Origin: Thermoleophilaceae bacterium
GTDB lineage: Bacteria > Actinomycetota > Thermoleophilia > Solirubrobacterales > Thermoleophilaceae
Assembly (NCBI GenBank): GCA_036378175.1
Contig: DASUWY010000012.1
Coordinates: 1-64,000 of the forward strand
Direction: 5' to 3'
Length of the DNA: 64,000 nt
Notes under the pieces: model-generated
Seen by the model: only the letters and a program-made list of their open reading frames with translations
Told to the model about the DNA's origin: nothing
Database searches by the model: none
Position numbers and translations under genes: made by a program
In this document: one piece after another, positions 1 through 7,216 of the stretch
How the letters are laid out: each line of letters begins with the position of its first letter
How positions within the stretch are numbered: the stretch's first letter is position 1

Positions 1-468
1 CTCGGCCCAGGTGAGGTCGCGGCCGACGTAGCGGGGCTGCTGGAGCGGCCAGTCCTCGGCGATCCAGCGGGGCACGAGGTCGTCGAGGGCGCGCTCGACG
101 TCGCTGCCGACGAGCCGGTCGACGACCCACCACGAGATCTCGGCGTCGGCACCGGGCTTCTCGGGCGGGTCGATGTAGACGCACCCGAGCAGCGCCGTCT
201 CGTCGGCGTCGAACAGCGCGTAGTTGAACGACTCGTGGGTCTCCATCTCGGCGGCGTGGCGGGCCAGGTCCTCGCGGTCCTGCTCGTGGCTCATGTGCGC
301 CGGCGGCCAGCCCCACGCCTCGCCGTACTTCTCCCACAGGCGCTCGCGCGAACCCATCACCGCCGGGTAGTCGATGTCCACGTCATCCGCACGGATCGGA
401 CGCAGGTGATGACCCGTCGGAAGGTCGACCCGCTCGGGATGCTCGAAGCCGTCAGGAAGCCAACTCAT
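1..468 (-). CDS. GNAT-family acetyltransferase, C-terminus cut by window edge
   Basis: Reading leftwards from an ATG at 468, 156 codons run off the window edge, so the C-terminus is missing. The N-terminal half resembles actinobacterial GNAT acetyltransferases that begin with a LRPIRADD-type strand, followed by an ISWWVVD strand and a conserved YIDPP turn. Such enzymes transfer acetyl groups from acetyl-CoA to amines; the substrate cannot be inferred. The start is supported by a TAAGCT -10 box (476-481, read on the minus strand) 7 nt before the ATG, which suggests a leaderless transcript. It is divergent from the small gene at 529. The family call is by pattern recognition only. Confidence 0.75.
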   Translation of the reverse strand, partial: MSWLPDGFEHPERVDLPTGHHLRPIRADDVDIDYPAVMGSRERLWEKYGEAWGWPPAHMSHEQDREDLARHAAEMETHESFNYALFDADETALLGCVYIDPPEKPGADAEISWWVVDRLVGSDVERALDDLVPRWIAEDWPLQQPRYVGRDLTWAE

Positions 469-528
469 GGGGGTGAGCTTATGGCTCCTTGTGATTAGAA
501 GTTCGGAAAAGGGGGGATCAGGGGCGTC

Positions 529-726
529 ATGGAACGGGAGATTCCAGACGGACCGGCCACGAGCCCGGCAGGGCATTACCTCGCGATGCTGAGAGCAGCG
601 CGGGACTTCGGGCTCGAGCCTTCAGAGATACAGGCGATCGTTCAGCGCTATCCGATGCCGAAGCCCTCAGAGGGCCTCGTGGACGCGCTGGCCGAGGCCA
701 TCCTGTCGCGCGGCTGGTCCTTCTAA
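529..726 (+). CDS. Small hypothetical protein, 65 aa
   Basis: A 65-residue acidic soluble protein that I do not recognise. It has a plausible Shine-Dalgarno (AGGGG) six bases before the ATG and high G/C at third codon positions, which argues for real coding. No membrane segment, cysteine cluster or repeat is visible; two predicted helices flank a PMPKPSEG turn. It is convergent with the membrane protein ending at 728, with a gap of one base. The open frame in the same region on the opposite strand is a shadow. Confidence 0.55.
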   Translation: MEREIPDGPATSPAGHYLAMLRAARDFGLEPSEIQAIVQRYPMPKPSEGLVDALAEAILSRGWSF

Positions 727-727
727 C

Positions 728-967
728 TCAGCTCGCGTGTAACACGACGACCAGCCCGCCCAGGATCCCGGCGAGGCCGATCAGCTGACCCACGCCGAGG
801 CGCAGGTGGGCGCCGCTGCGCTTGCCGAAATGCACCGCGCGCCGCATCAGAGGCCAGCGCTTGGGCGCGGGTGGAGGCACGTCGCCCTCGGTGATGATCT
901 CCATGTACGGGCGCGACAGTGCGAAGAATGCGATCCCGATGAGGATGAGGCCGATTCCTTTCGCCAT
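728..967 (-). CDS. Small membrane protein, 79 aa
   Basis: A 79-residue protein with hydrophobic segments at about residues 4-18 (GIGLILIGIAFFAL) and 60-77 (LIGLAGILGGLVVVL), separated by a basic loop. This is a two-helix hairpin in the membrane. There is no catalytic motif and no family that I recognise. It is divergent from the SRP RNA gene that begins near 1010. A second frame covering the same bases (723-974) gives a non-hydrophobic, arginine-rich product and is a shadow. Confidence 0.6.
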   Translation of the reverse strand: MAKGIGLILIGIAFFALSRPYMEIITEGDVPPPAPKRWPLMRRAVHFGKRSGAHLRLGVGQLIGLAGILGGLVVVLHAS

Positions 968-1009
968 GTGCCACGTCGTACCCGGTTTTCGCCGCTAGGC
1001 TTCCACCTG

Positions 1010-1284
1010 GACCGTGCTAGGCGGGGAGGTAGCGGTGCCCTGCACTCGCAATCCGCTCTAGCGAGGCTGAATCCCCGTCATGAGGGGTTGAGCCTTCGGG
1101 GTCAGTACGCCGGTGGATGGCGTTGATGGCCAGGTCCCGTGCGGTGGACGGCCGTGAACCAGGTCAGGTCCGGGAGGAAGCAGCCTTAAGCGGTACCGCT
1201 CATGCGCCACGGGGAAGCCTGGCAGTAGTCACCAACCGGCGGGAACGCCCGGGGACCAACTTCGACGGCGGGTGCACGGTCCAT
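1010..1284 (+). ncRNA. ffs: Signal recognition particle RNA, large (Alu-domain) bacterial type
   Basis: The SRP core is unmistakable near 1163-1190 (GGTCAGGTCCGGGAGGAAGC), the Ffh-binding helix 8 loop. The 5' part (1011-1060: GTGCTAGGCGGGGAGGTAGC, GGTGCCC, CAATCCGCTCTAGC) and the 3' end (GGTGCACGG, 1271-1279) match the Alu-domain ends of the Bacillus-type approximately 270-nt scRNA rather than the roughly 100-nt 4.5S form. A -10 box TAGGCT lies at 996-1001, placing the 5' end near 1008-1011. The RNA partners Ffh to target nascent membrane and secreted proteins. The exact ends are approximate. Confidence 0.93.
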
Positions 1285-1286
1285 TT

Positions 1287-2696
1287 TCAACGCTCGAAGT
1301 AGTGGCAGAGCGGCGCGGCGTAGACGCTCCACGAGCGGTTTGCGCTCGCCTCTCGCCATCCGGGCGGGACGGTGAGCCGCCGCGGGCGCGGCTCGTGTGG
1401 GTCGAGTATCGAGAGCCGCTGCACGCGCACGTTGGCTGGGAGTACGAGCTCGCCCGAGGAAATCACGGGCGATTGCGCCAAGATGCGCCGCGGCTCGAGG
1501 TGGTGCCAGTAGGCGAGCAGGGGCACGAGCCGGTGGTCCGGCACGTAGATCGGGCGGCAGCCGGGGAGAGCCAGCGCGCGGAGGTCGGCCTGCACCTCGG
1601 CTCGCGCGCGTACGTCGGTGCGCAGCGATGTGAGCCGGTCCACCTGCTGCAGGCCGAAGAAGACGAGGATGGCCACGAGCGCGGCGGAGCCGATCAGGCG
1701 CCACGCCCGGTGGGCCGGCACCGTCAGCCAGCCCAGGCAGCCCACCGCGGCGAACAGCGCGGCCATCACCCCTGCGAGAAACAGGTAGCGCCCGAGCAGC
1801 GACAGCCCGGCCACCGCGAGCACCGCGAAGGCCAAGCCGTTGAGCGCGGCCACGGCCAGGGGGAGCGCGACGCGCCGCGGATACGCCGCGAGGCCGAACA
1901 CCACACCGATCACCGCCGCGATCAGCTCCGGCAGCCGCACGATCTCTCCGATCCGCCGCGGCGCGGTCTTCACCGCGTTCAGCAGGCCCGTCTGGCGCCC
2001 GAGCGCGGACGCCAGATCGTGCGTTCCGTGCAGCGACCAGAGGAAGTCTCCGGAAATTGCGAGATCGCTGAGTCCCCACGCGAGCGGCGGCCCGAGCACG
2101 AGCACCACGAGGAGAGCTCGCTCCGGCGGGGTCCGGGCCGGCCAGAGCCAGAGCCAGTACGCGCCCGCGTACAGCCACGCCTCCGGGCGAAGCAGTCCGG
2201 CGAGCGCGAGCAGTGCCAGCACCGGCGCGCCACGCCGCGGCTGGCGCGCCTCGAGCACCGCCGCCCACACCACCAGCGCGATGGCCACGATGTCCACATA
2301 GCCGCGGATGCCGTAGTTGAGAATCGGCACGCGGGTGGCCACGATCAGCGCCGCCAGTGCCCCCACCGGCCGGTTGAAAAGCTGCTCTCCGAGCCGGAAC
2401 ATGCCCACCACCAGGGCGCCGAGCGCGGCGATCACAACCGCGAGCATCGCGGCCTCCCCGGCACTGCCGAGGAGCGACGCCCCCTCGCCCGCGAGCTCCG
2501 CCAGCGGATGCGGCGTGGGCGCCACCAGCACGCGGTAATCGGGCGTGTGCCCGTGGGCCAGGTCGCGGCCCCAGAGCAGCGCGTAGAAGGTGTCGTAGTT
2601 AAGGAACGTCCGCCCGAAGAAGGCGAAGATTGCGAGCCCGATCAGGCCCGATGCGACGGCGTCGAAGAGGGGTCTCCGCCGCGCCATCGCGACCAA
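1287..2696 (-). CDS. Polytopic membrane protein, glycosyltransferase-like (GT39/ArnT-like topology)
   Basis: A 469-aa protein with about ten to twelve hydrophobic segments and a short periplasmic-looking C-terminal region. After the first helix comes a loop with YDTFYALLWGRDLAHGHTPDY, which fits the first extracytoplasmic loop of GT-C/ArnT-like polyprenol-sugar transferases, where acidic residues are catalytic. No definite family call is possible by eye. It may mannosylate or glycosylate cell-envelope substrates. The start at 2696 or an internal ATG at 2687 are both possible. It is divergent from dnaX and convergent with the SRP RNA. Confidence 0.7.
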   Translation of the reverse strand: MVAMARRRPLFDAVASGLIGLAIFAFFGRTFLNYDTFYALLWGRDLAHGHTPDYRVLVAPTPHPLAELAGEGASLLGSAGEAAMLAVVIAALGALVVGMFRLGEQLFNRPVGALAALIVATRVPILNYGIRGYVDIVAIALVVWAAVLEARQPRRGAPVLALLALAGLLRPEAWLYAGAYWLWLWPARTPPERALLVVLVLGPPLAWGLSDLAISGDFLWSLHGTHDLASALGRQTGLLNAVKTAPRRIGEIVRLPELIAAVIGVVFGLAAYPRRVALPLAVAALNGLAFAVLAVAGLSLLGRYLFLAGVMAALFAAVGCLGWLTVPAHRAWRLIGSAALVAILVFFGLQQVDRLTSLRTDVRARAEVQADLRALALPGCRPIYVPDHRLVPLLAYWHHLEPRRILAQSPVISSGELVLPANVRVQRLSILDPHEPRPRRLTVPPGWREASANRSWSVYAAPLCHYFER

Positions 2697-2734
2697 GGTA
2701 CCGATCTGATCCTGTGTCTAGGATGAATCCGCCG

Positions 2735-4417
2735 ATGCTTTCCCTCTATCGCCGCCACCGTCCCCGCACGTTCGATGACGTGGTGGGGCAGGAGCACATC
2801 GTTCGCACCCTGCGGAACGCCATCGAGCTCGACAAGGTTCATCACGCGTATCTGTTCGTCGGGTCGCGCGGCACCGGCAAGACCAGCATGGCCAAGCTGC
2901 TCGCCTGCGCGCTCAACGCCCAGGGCGGCCCGCGTTCGGACTTCTCGCCGGACGATCCCGCCTGCCAGGCGATCGCGCGCGGCACGTCGCTCGACGTGGT
3001 GGAGATGGACGCCGCCTCGCACAACGGCGTGGACGACATCCGTGAGCTGCGTGAGAACGTGGCGCTGGCGCCGATGGGCGGCGGCAAGCGCGTGTACATC
3101 CTCGACGAGGCGCACATGCTCTCCACCGCTGCGTGGAACGCCTTCCTCAAGACGCTCGAGGAGCCGCCGTCGCACGTGGTGTTCGTGCTCGCCACCACCG
3201 AGGCGCACAAGGTGCCGGCCACGATCGTGGACCGCTGCCACCGCTTCGACTTCCACCGCCCATCCCTCCAGCAGATCGCGGGCGTGCTCCGCAAGGTCGC
3301 CGCCGAGGAGGGGATCGAGGTGCCGGACGCCGCCATCACCATGATCGCCCGCTCCGCCACCGGCAGCTTCCGCGACGCGCTCGGCACGCTCGAGCAGCTC
3401 GTCACCTACGGCGGCAAGGAGGTCAATCTCGACGATGTGCTCGAGGTGCTCGGCGTGGCCGACGCCGAGCTCATCCTCGGCGCCGCCGAGGCGCTCGCCG
3501 ACCATGACGCGGGCGCGGCGCTGATGGCTGTGGAGAAGCTGTCCGCCTCCGGGCGCGACCTCACCCAGTTCATGCGCGAGCTGGCCGCGCACCTGCGCCA
3601 CCTCTTCGTCGTGCAGACGCTCGGCGAGGTGCCCGACTCCTTCGCCGTCACCGCCGAGCACACCGACCGGCTTCAGTCACAGGCCGAGCGCATTCCGCAG
3701 GCGGAGGTGCTGCGCGCGATCGATCTCCTGGCGGCTGCTCTGAGCGCCGTGAAGGACGGCTCGGACCCGCGCATCCAGCTCGAGATCGCTCTGCTCAAGT
3801 CGGCGCAGCCAAAGGCGGATGCGTCGGTGCAGGCGCTGATGGCGCGGATCGATCGCCTGGAGCAGGCGCTTGGCGGACGCGCACCCGCGCCCGCGCCCGC
3901 GGCGCCGCCCGCGCGCGAGTCGAAGCCCGACCCTGCGCCAGCTCCGCCGGAGCCGCCGCGCGCCGCGGTCCGCCCGGAGGCCGCCACCGCCGCGGTCGCA
4001 TCCACCGCAGTGGCCGAGCCCGAGCCGGAACCCGTGGCGGCCATGTCCGTCGACCTCCAGCACCTCCAGTCGCTCTGGCCGGCGGCCGTGGAAGCGGTGC
4101 GCGAGGAGAACGCGATGGTCGGAGCGTTGCTCGCGGACGCGCGTCCTGCCGAGCTCGAGGGCAACTGCCTCACGGTTGCGTTTGCCGAGGGGGCCACCTT
4201 CTCGAAGAAGAAGGCCGAGAACAACCGCGCCCTGCTCGCGAAGGCGCTACGTGACCTCACGGGCAATTCGCTCGAGCTGGTCTATGAGCTGCGCGACGGG
4301 GAGAACGGCCACGCGGGCTACTCGGAGGCGTCATCCTCTATTGACGAGGAGGAGCTCCTCGAGCGGCTCAAGCAGGAGTTCGGCGCAACTGAGGTCTTCG
4401 ACGACGAGGGATCGTGA
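2735..4417 (+). CDS. dnaX: DNA polymerase III subunit gamma/tau
   Basis: This is the clamp-loader ATPase that loads the beta sliding clamp and couples the replisome. From the ATG at 2735 the protein is 560 aa. The N-terminus (LYRRHRPRTFDDVVGQEH), Walker A GSRGTGKTSMAK, the DEAH box in YILDEAHMLS and SRC-type region with LATTEAHKVP are canonical. A Pro/Ala/Glu-rich linker (about residues 385-435) precedes a tau-like C-terminal domain. A -10 box TAGGAT (2719-2724) sits 10 nt before this ATG, favouring it over the ATG at 2723. Odd point: the usual four-cysteine zinc module after Walker A has only two cysteines here. It overlaps ybaB at its 3' end. Confidence 0.97.
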   Translation: MLSLYRRHRPRTFDDVVGQEHIVRTLRNAIELDKVHHAYLFVGSRGTGKTSMAKLLACALNAQGGPRSDFSPDDPACQAIARGTSLDVVEMDAASHNGVDDIRELRENVALAPMGGGKRVYILDEAHMLSTAAWNAFLKTLEEPPSHVVFVLATTEAHKVPATIVDRCHRFDFHRPSLQQIAGVLRKVAAEEGIEVPDAAITMIARSATGSFRDALGTLEQLVTYGGKEVNLDDVLEVLGVADAELILGAAEALADHDAGAALMAVEKLSASGRDLTQFMRELAAHLRHLFVVQTLGEVPDSFAVTAEHTDRLQSQAERIPQAEVLRAIDLLAAALSAVKDGSDPRIQLEIALLKSAQPKADASVQALMARIDRLEQALGGRAPAPAPAAPPARESKPDPAPAPPEPPRAAVRPEAATAAVASTAVAEPEPEPVAAMSVDLQHLQSLWPAAVEAVREENAMVGALLADARPAELEGNCLTVAFAEGATFSKKKAENNRALLAKALRDLTGNSLELVYELRDGENGHAGYSEASSSIDEEELLERLKQEFGATEVFDDEGS

Positions 4418-4419
4418 CC

Positions 4420-4770
4420 ATGCCCAAGCAGCCCAACATCAACCAGATGATGCGCCAGGTCCAGCAGATGCAGGACGAGATGGCGAAGGCGCAGGAGGCG
4501 CTCAAGACCGAGGTGGTTGAGGCGAGCGCCGGCGGCGGGATGGTGACCGTGCGCATCACCGGCGCGCTCGAGATCAAGGAGATCCGCATCGACCCGGACG
4601 CGGTGGATCCCGAGGACGTGGAGATGCTCCAGGACATGGTCCTCGCCGCCACCAACGAGGCGATCCGCTCCGCGCAGGAACTGGCCGAGTCGCGGCTCGG
4701 CGGCGCGATGGGCGGCCTCGGCGGACCGGGCGGGCTCGACCTCGGCGGCCTGGGTCTGCCCGGCTTCTAA
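4420..4770 (+). CDS. ybaB: YbaB/EbfC family nucleoid-associated protein
   Basis: A 116-aa homodimeric DNA-binding protein of the YbaB/EbfC family, almost always encoded between dnaX and recR. The N-terminal coiled-coil (NQMMRQVQQMQDEMAKAQEAL), the GGGMVTV beta strand and the D-P-E-DVEMLQDMV helix are typical; a Gly/Leu-rich tail (GGLGGPGG repeats) ends the protein. The start could be the GTG at 4414, overlapping the dnaX stop, or the ATG at 4420; I chose the ATG, which has GAGG about 10 bases upstream. It is translationally coupled to dnaX. Confidence 0.95.
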   Translation: MPKQPNINQMMRQVQQMQDEMAKAQEALKTEVVEASAGGGMVTVRITGALEIKEIRIDPDAVDPEDVEMLQDMVLAATNEAIRSAQELAESRLGGAMGGLGGPGGLDLGGLGLPGF

Positions 4771-4821
4771 ACGAGGCGTAACATCGGGCGCCGGTCCCGA
4801 GCCGCCACGGAGGTGGTGTGC

Positions 4822-5007
4822 ATGTGTCACGAGAGGTGGTTCCGCCGGGAGCAGCGTGACGAGCGGTTCGAAAGTGAGCTCCGCGACCTGATGGATCGCG
4901 AGCGGGAGCGTCCCGAGCCGCCCACCCCGCTTGCGGAGCACAAGCCGGATGCTGACCCGGTAGCCGAGCGGTCGCCGCACGAGGCGCCCGTGGCCGGCAG
5001 CCGCTAG
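4822..5007 (+). CDS. Small charged hypothetical protein, 61 aa
   Basis: A 61-residue highly charged protein (MCHERWFRREQRDERFE, then Pro/Glu-rich tail). The ATG at 4822 is preceded by a near-ideal Shine-Dalgarno GGAGGT (4809-4814) seven bases upstream, and a TAACAT -10-like hexamer lies about 40 bases further upstream, so it appears to be transcribed with its own leader. The N-terminal half is predicted helical and amphipathic; there is no known domain. It lies between ybaB and the DUF3891 gene in a replication/repair cluster. Function unknown. Confidence 0.6.
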   Translation: MCHERWFRREQRDERFESELRDLMDRERERPEPPTPLAEHKPDADPVAERSPHEAPVAGSR

Positions 5008-5076
5008 ATCTGCGCAGACGGGGCGGCCGCTTCTGCGACCGCCCCGCCTCGGCGCCGCGTGCGATGCTCATCTCCG

Positions 5077-5778
5077 ATGTTGATCAGAGAGGAGCAGGAC
5101 GGCAGCTTCCTCGCGATCGGACAGGCCTCGCACGCATGGCTCTCCGGTCAGCTCGCGCGCGCGTGGGGTAACGAGCGCTTCGGCGCGGTGGAGCCGTGGG
5201 AGGAGGTGTGTCTCGGCGCCGAGCAGCACGACGTGGGCTGGGCCGAGTGGGATCTCCACCCGGAGCTCGATCCCGGCACCGGCCGCCCGCACACGTTCAT
5301 CTCGCTGCCTCTGCCCCAGAAGCTCGAGCTGTGGTCGCGAGCGGCGCGCAAGGTGATCAGCCAGAGCCGCTACGCGGCTCTCCTCGTGTCGATGCACGGC
5401 ACGGCGCTGTTCGAGAGGTGGCCGCCAAAGGGCCACGACGCGCTCCTGCGCAGCTTTCTCGACGAGCAGCACGCACTGCAGCGCGACCTGGCGGCCGGTT
5501 TCGACCCTGAGGAGCTGCGCCGCAATCAGAAGCTCGTATTCGCGTGGGACTACATCTCGCTCGCGCTCTGCCTCGACTGGGCGCCGGCGGAGGTGAAGGA
5601 CGTGCCAACCGCCTCGGGCGAGCCGGTCACGCTCGAGCTTGGGGAGGACGGTGTGCTCGATCCCTGGCCATTCCGCGCGGACGCCGTGCACCTCAAGGTG
5701 GATGGCCGCCGCTGGAACGGAAGCTTCGAGGCCTCGCCTCCCATCACGCTCGAGTTCACGCTCCGACCCCGGCGCTAG
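5077..5778 (+). CDS. DUF3891 family protein
   Basis: A 233-aa soluble protein that looks like the DUF3891 family: N-terminal FLAIGQASHAWLSGQLARAWG, then EQHDVGWAEWD, and later LLVSMHGTALFER. The conserved histidines in QASH, EQHD and MHGTAL resemble an HD-type metal-binding helical fold, but no activity has been shown that I can name. The start ATG at 5077 directly precedes the LIREEQDGSF strand. It lies 11 bases upstream of recR and is probably in the same transcription unit. Confidence 0.75.
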   Translation: MLIREEQDGSFLAIGQASHAWLSGQLARAWGNERFGAVEPWEEVCLGAEQHDVGWAEWDLHPELDPGTGRPHTFISLPLPQKLELWSRAARKVISQSRYAALLVSMHGTALFERWPPKGHDALLRSFLDEQHALQRDLAAGFDPEELRRNQKLVFAWDYISLALCLDWAPAEVKDVPTASGEPVTLELGEDGVLDPWPFRADAVHLKVDGRRWNGSFEASPPITLEFTLRPRR

Positions 5779-5789
5779 ATTCACCTTCC

Positions 5790-6404
5790 TTGCTCTCGCC
5801 GCCCGTCAATCGCCTGATCACGGAGCTTGCGCGTCTGCCCGGCATCGGCCAGCGCACGGCGCAGCGGCTCGCGTTCCACATCCTGCGCGTGCCGAACGAC
5901 GAGGCGCTCGCCCTCGCCGACGCCATCCGCGAGGTGAAGGAGACCGTGACCCAATGCGAGGTGTGCTTCAACCTCGCGGTCGGCCCACGCTGCCGCATCT
6001 GCGAGGACGAGCGCCGGGACCCGGCCGTGATCTGCGTGGTGGAGGAGCCGAGCGACGTGATCCCGATCGAGCGCACCAACGAGTTCAACGGCCGCTACCA
6101 CGTGCTCGGCGGCGCGCTCTCGCCGATCGATGGCATCGACCCTGAGGACATCCGCCTCGCGGAGCTCTTCACGCGCGTGGAAGGCGCCGGCACGAATGGC
6201 GACGGCGTGCGCGAGATAGTGGTGGCCACGAACTCCACCACCACCGGCGAGGCCACCGCGCTCTACATCGCAGAGGAGCTTCACCAGCGCGCGCCGTCGG
6301 TGGCGGTCACGCGCCTGGCGAGCGGCCTGCCCGTGGGCGCCGACCTCGAGTACGCCGACGAGATCACGCTCGGCAAGGCGCTGCGCGGGCGCCGCGAGCT
6401 CTAG
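5790..6404 (+). CDS. recR: Recombination mediator protein RecR
   Basis: RecR loads RecA at gaps together with RecO/RecF. From a TTG at 5790 the protein is 204 aa, close to the family norm of about 200. It contains the helix-hairpin-helix (LARLPGIGQRTAQRLAFH), the four-cysteine zinc finger (CEVCFNL...CRICED, with C-x2-C pairs) and the Toprim acidic motif (VVEEPSDVIPIE), followed by LASGLPVGADLEYADE. A TAGATT -10-like box at 5776-5781 overlaps the upstream stop and lies 8 nt before the TTG. The familiar dnaX-ybaB-recR order supports the call. Its stop codon is followed at once by a heptamer repeat array. Confidence 0.96.
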   Translation: MLSPPVNRLITELARLPGIGQRTAQRLAFHILRVPNDEALALADAIREVKETVTQCEVCFNLAVGPRCRICEDERRDPAVICVVEEPSDVIPIERTNEFNGRYHVLGGALSPIDGIDPEDIRLAELFTRVEGAGTNGDGVREIVVATNSTTTGEATALYIAEELHQRAPSVAVTRLASGLPVGADLEYADEITLGKALRGRREL

Positions 6405-6408
6405 GCGC

Positions 6409-6457
6409 GTAGGGCGAAGGGCGTAGGGCGTAGGGCGAAGGGCGTAGGGCGTAGGGC
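6409..6457 (+). repeat. Tandem heptamer array, GWAGGGC x7
   Basis: Seven perfect tandem heptamers (GTAGGGC or GAAGGGC in the order T-A-T-T-A-T-T at the second position) begin four bases after the recR stop. The same heptamer theme, with A instead of C at the sixth position, occurs at 21377-21408 and 23411-23438. Confidence 0.9.
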
Positions 6458-6510
6458 GTTCCCCTCTGGGACAGCGCTCTTCCCTTGCGCGCCGAGCCTC
6501 TTTTGCGCGA

Positions 6511-6641
6511 CCTACCGACTTAGGCAACAACTTTGACCGTGGGGCAACGGAATTGCTCCACCGTCAAATCCATTGTCAAGAGAATTGACGGGGAGTCAAT
6601 CTTTTTGACGGGGGATCAATCTGTTTGACTAACTCGGTAGG
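6511..6641. repeat. Novel inverted-repeat-bounded element, copy 1 (131 bp)
   Basis: The element is bounded by CCTACCGACTTAGGCAA (6511-6527) and its imperfect inverse TTGACTAACTCGGTAGG (6625-6641); the arms differ at two of 17 positions. Inside are 15-bp units starting at 6533, 6553, 6585 and 6605 such as TTGACGGGGAGTCAA and TTGACGGGGGATCAA, on a 20-bp spacing with one 12-bp step after a degenerate unit at 6573. The first two units pair with each other to form one long hairpin. It lies between the convergent recR and response-regulator genes. A related copy is at 59906-60004. Confidence 0.88.
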
Positions 6642-6657
6642 GCGCGGAGAGGGAAGC

Positions 6658-6712
6658 TTCCTGACTTGACCCCGATATGCGAGGTCCATCCAGGAACCTT
6701 CGATGGGATTCG
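6658..6712 (+). repeat. Hairpin repeat family 2, copy A
   Basis: This sequence shares CAGGAACCTTCG (12/12), TTGACCCC (8/8) and TTCCTG (6/6), in the same order and spacing, with the reverse strand of 43921-43974. TTCCTG and CAGGAA can pair as the base of a hairpin; here flanking GAAG/CTTC extends the stem. It is 17 bases downstream of the 131-bp element. Confidence 0.7.
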
Positions 6713-6765
6713 CCGTTATTGCTGCTGTAAACGCACCGCGGCACCGCGGCGCTGGCGGCAGGCCG

Positions 6766-7152
6766 TCAGGCCAGCTTCGAGCGCGCCTCGATCGAGCGGT
6801 GCAGTGACTGCAGGATCTGCTCGCGCGTGGCGCCCTTCACGAGGTAGCTCATCGCCCCGGCCTGGAGCATCTCGATCACGATGTTGCGCTCGTCGTAGGC
6901 GGACAGCGCCACCACGCTCGTCTGCGGCGAGTAGGCCTGCAGCTCACGCACCACGCGAAGGCCCCCGCCACCGGGCATGCTCACGTCGAGAAGTGCGGCG
7001 TCCGGCTTGTGCTCGTTGGCCAGCGCGATCGCCTCGTCGGCATCCGCGGCCACTCCCACGAGCTTGAAGGTGGGATCCGAGCTCACAAAGGCAGCCAGAA
7101 GCCCGCGGACGTCCGCGTCATCATCGGCAACAAGAACACGTGTCCGCTCCAT
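6766..7152 (-). CDS. Single-domain response regulator (receiver only)
   Basis: A 128-aa CheY-like receiver with no output domain. The acidic pocket DDD (residues 10-12), the phospho-acceptor Asp in ALLDVSMPG (about residue 56), the Ser of VVALSAYD and the Lys of SYLVKG are all present, so it should be phosphorylatable. The ATG at 7152 gives a protein starting one strand before the domain; a GTG at 7194 would add a 14-residue tail. It is divergent from lysC; no kinase is nearby. Its role, presumably phosphotransfer or protein binding, is unknown. Confidence 0.88.
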   Translation of the reverse strand: MERTRVLVADDDADVRGLLAAFVSSDPTFKLVGVAADADEAIALANEHKPDAALLDVSMPGGGGLRVVRELQAYSPQTSVVALSAYDERNIVIEMLQAGAMSYLVKGATREQILQSLHRSIEARSKLA

Positions 7153-7216
7153 GACATCCCAGTCGTCGGCCCCGCACGCCGGAACTTGAGCCACCGGCCT
7201 CTATCTTTCACCGACC

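Noticed and set aside
1117-1302. Small ORFs over the SRP RNA region
   Set aside because: They overlap the conserved SRP RNA and have no Shine-Dalgarno or -10 box.
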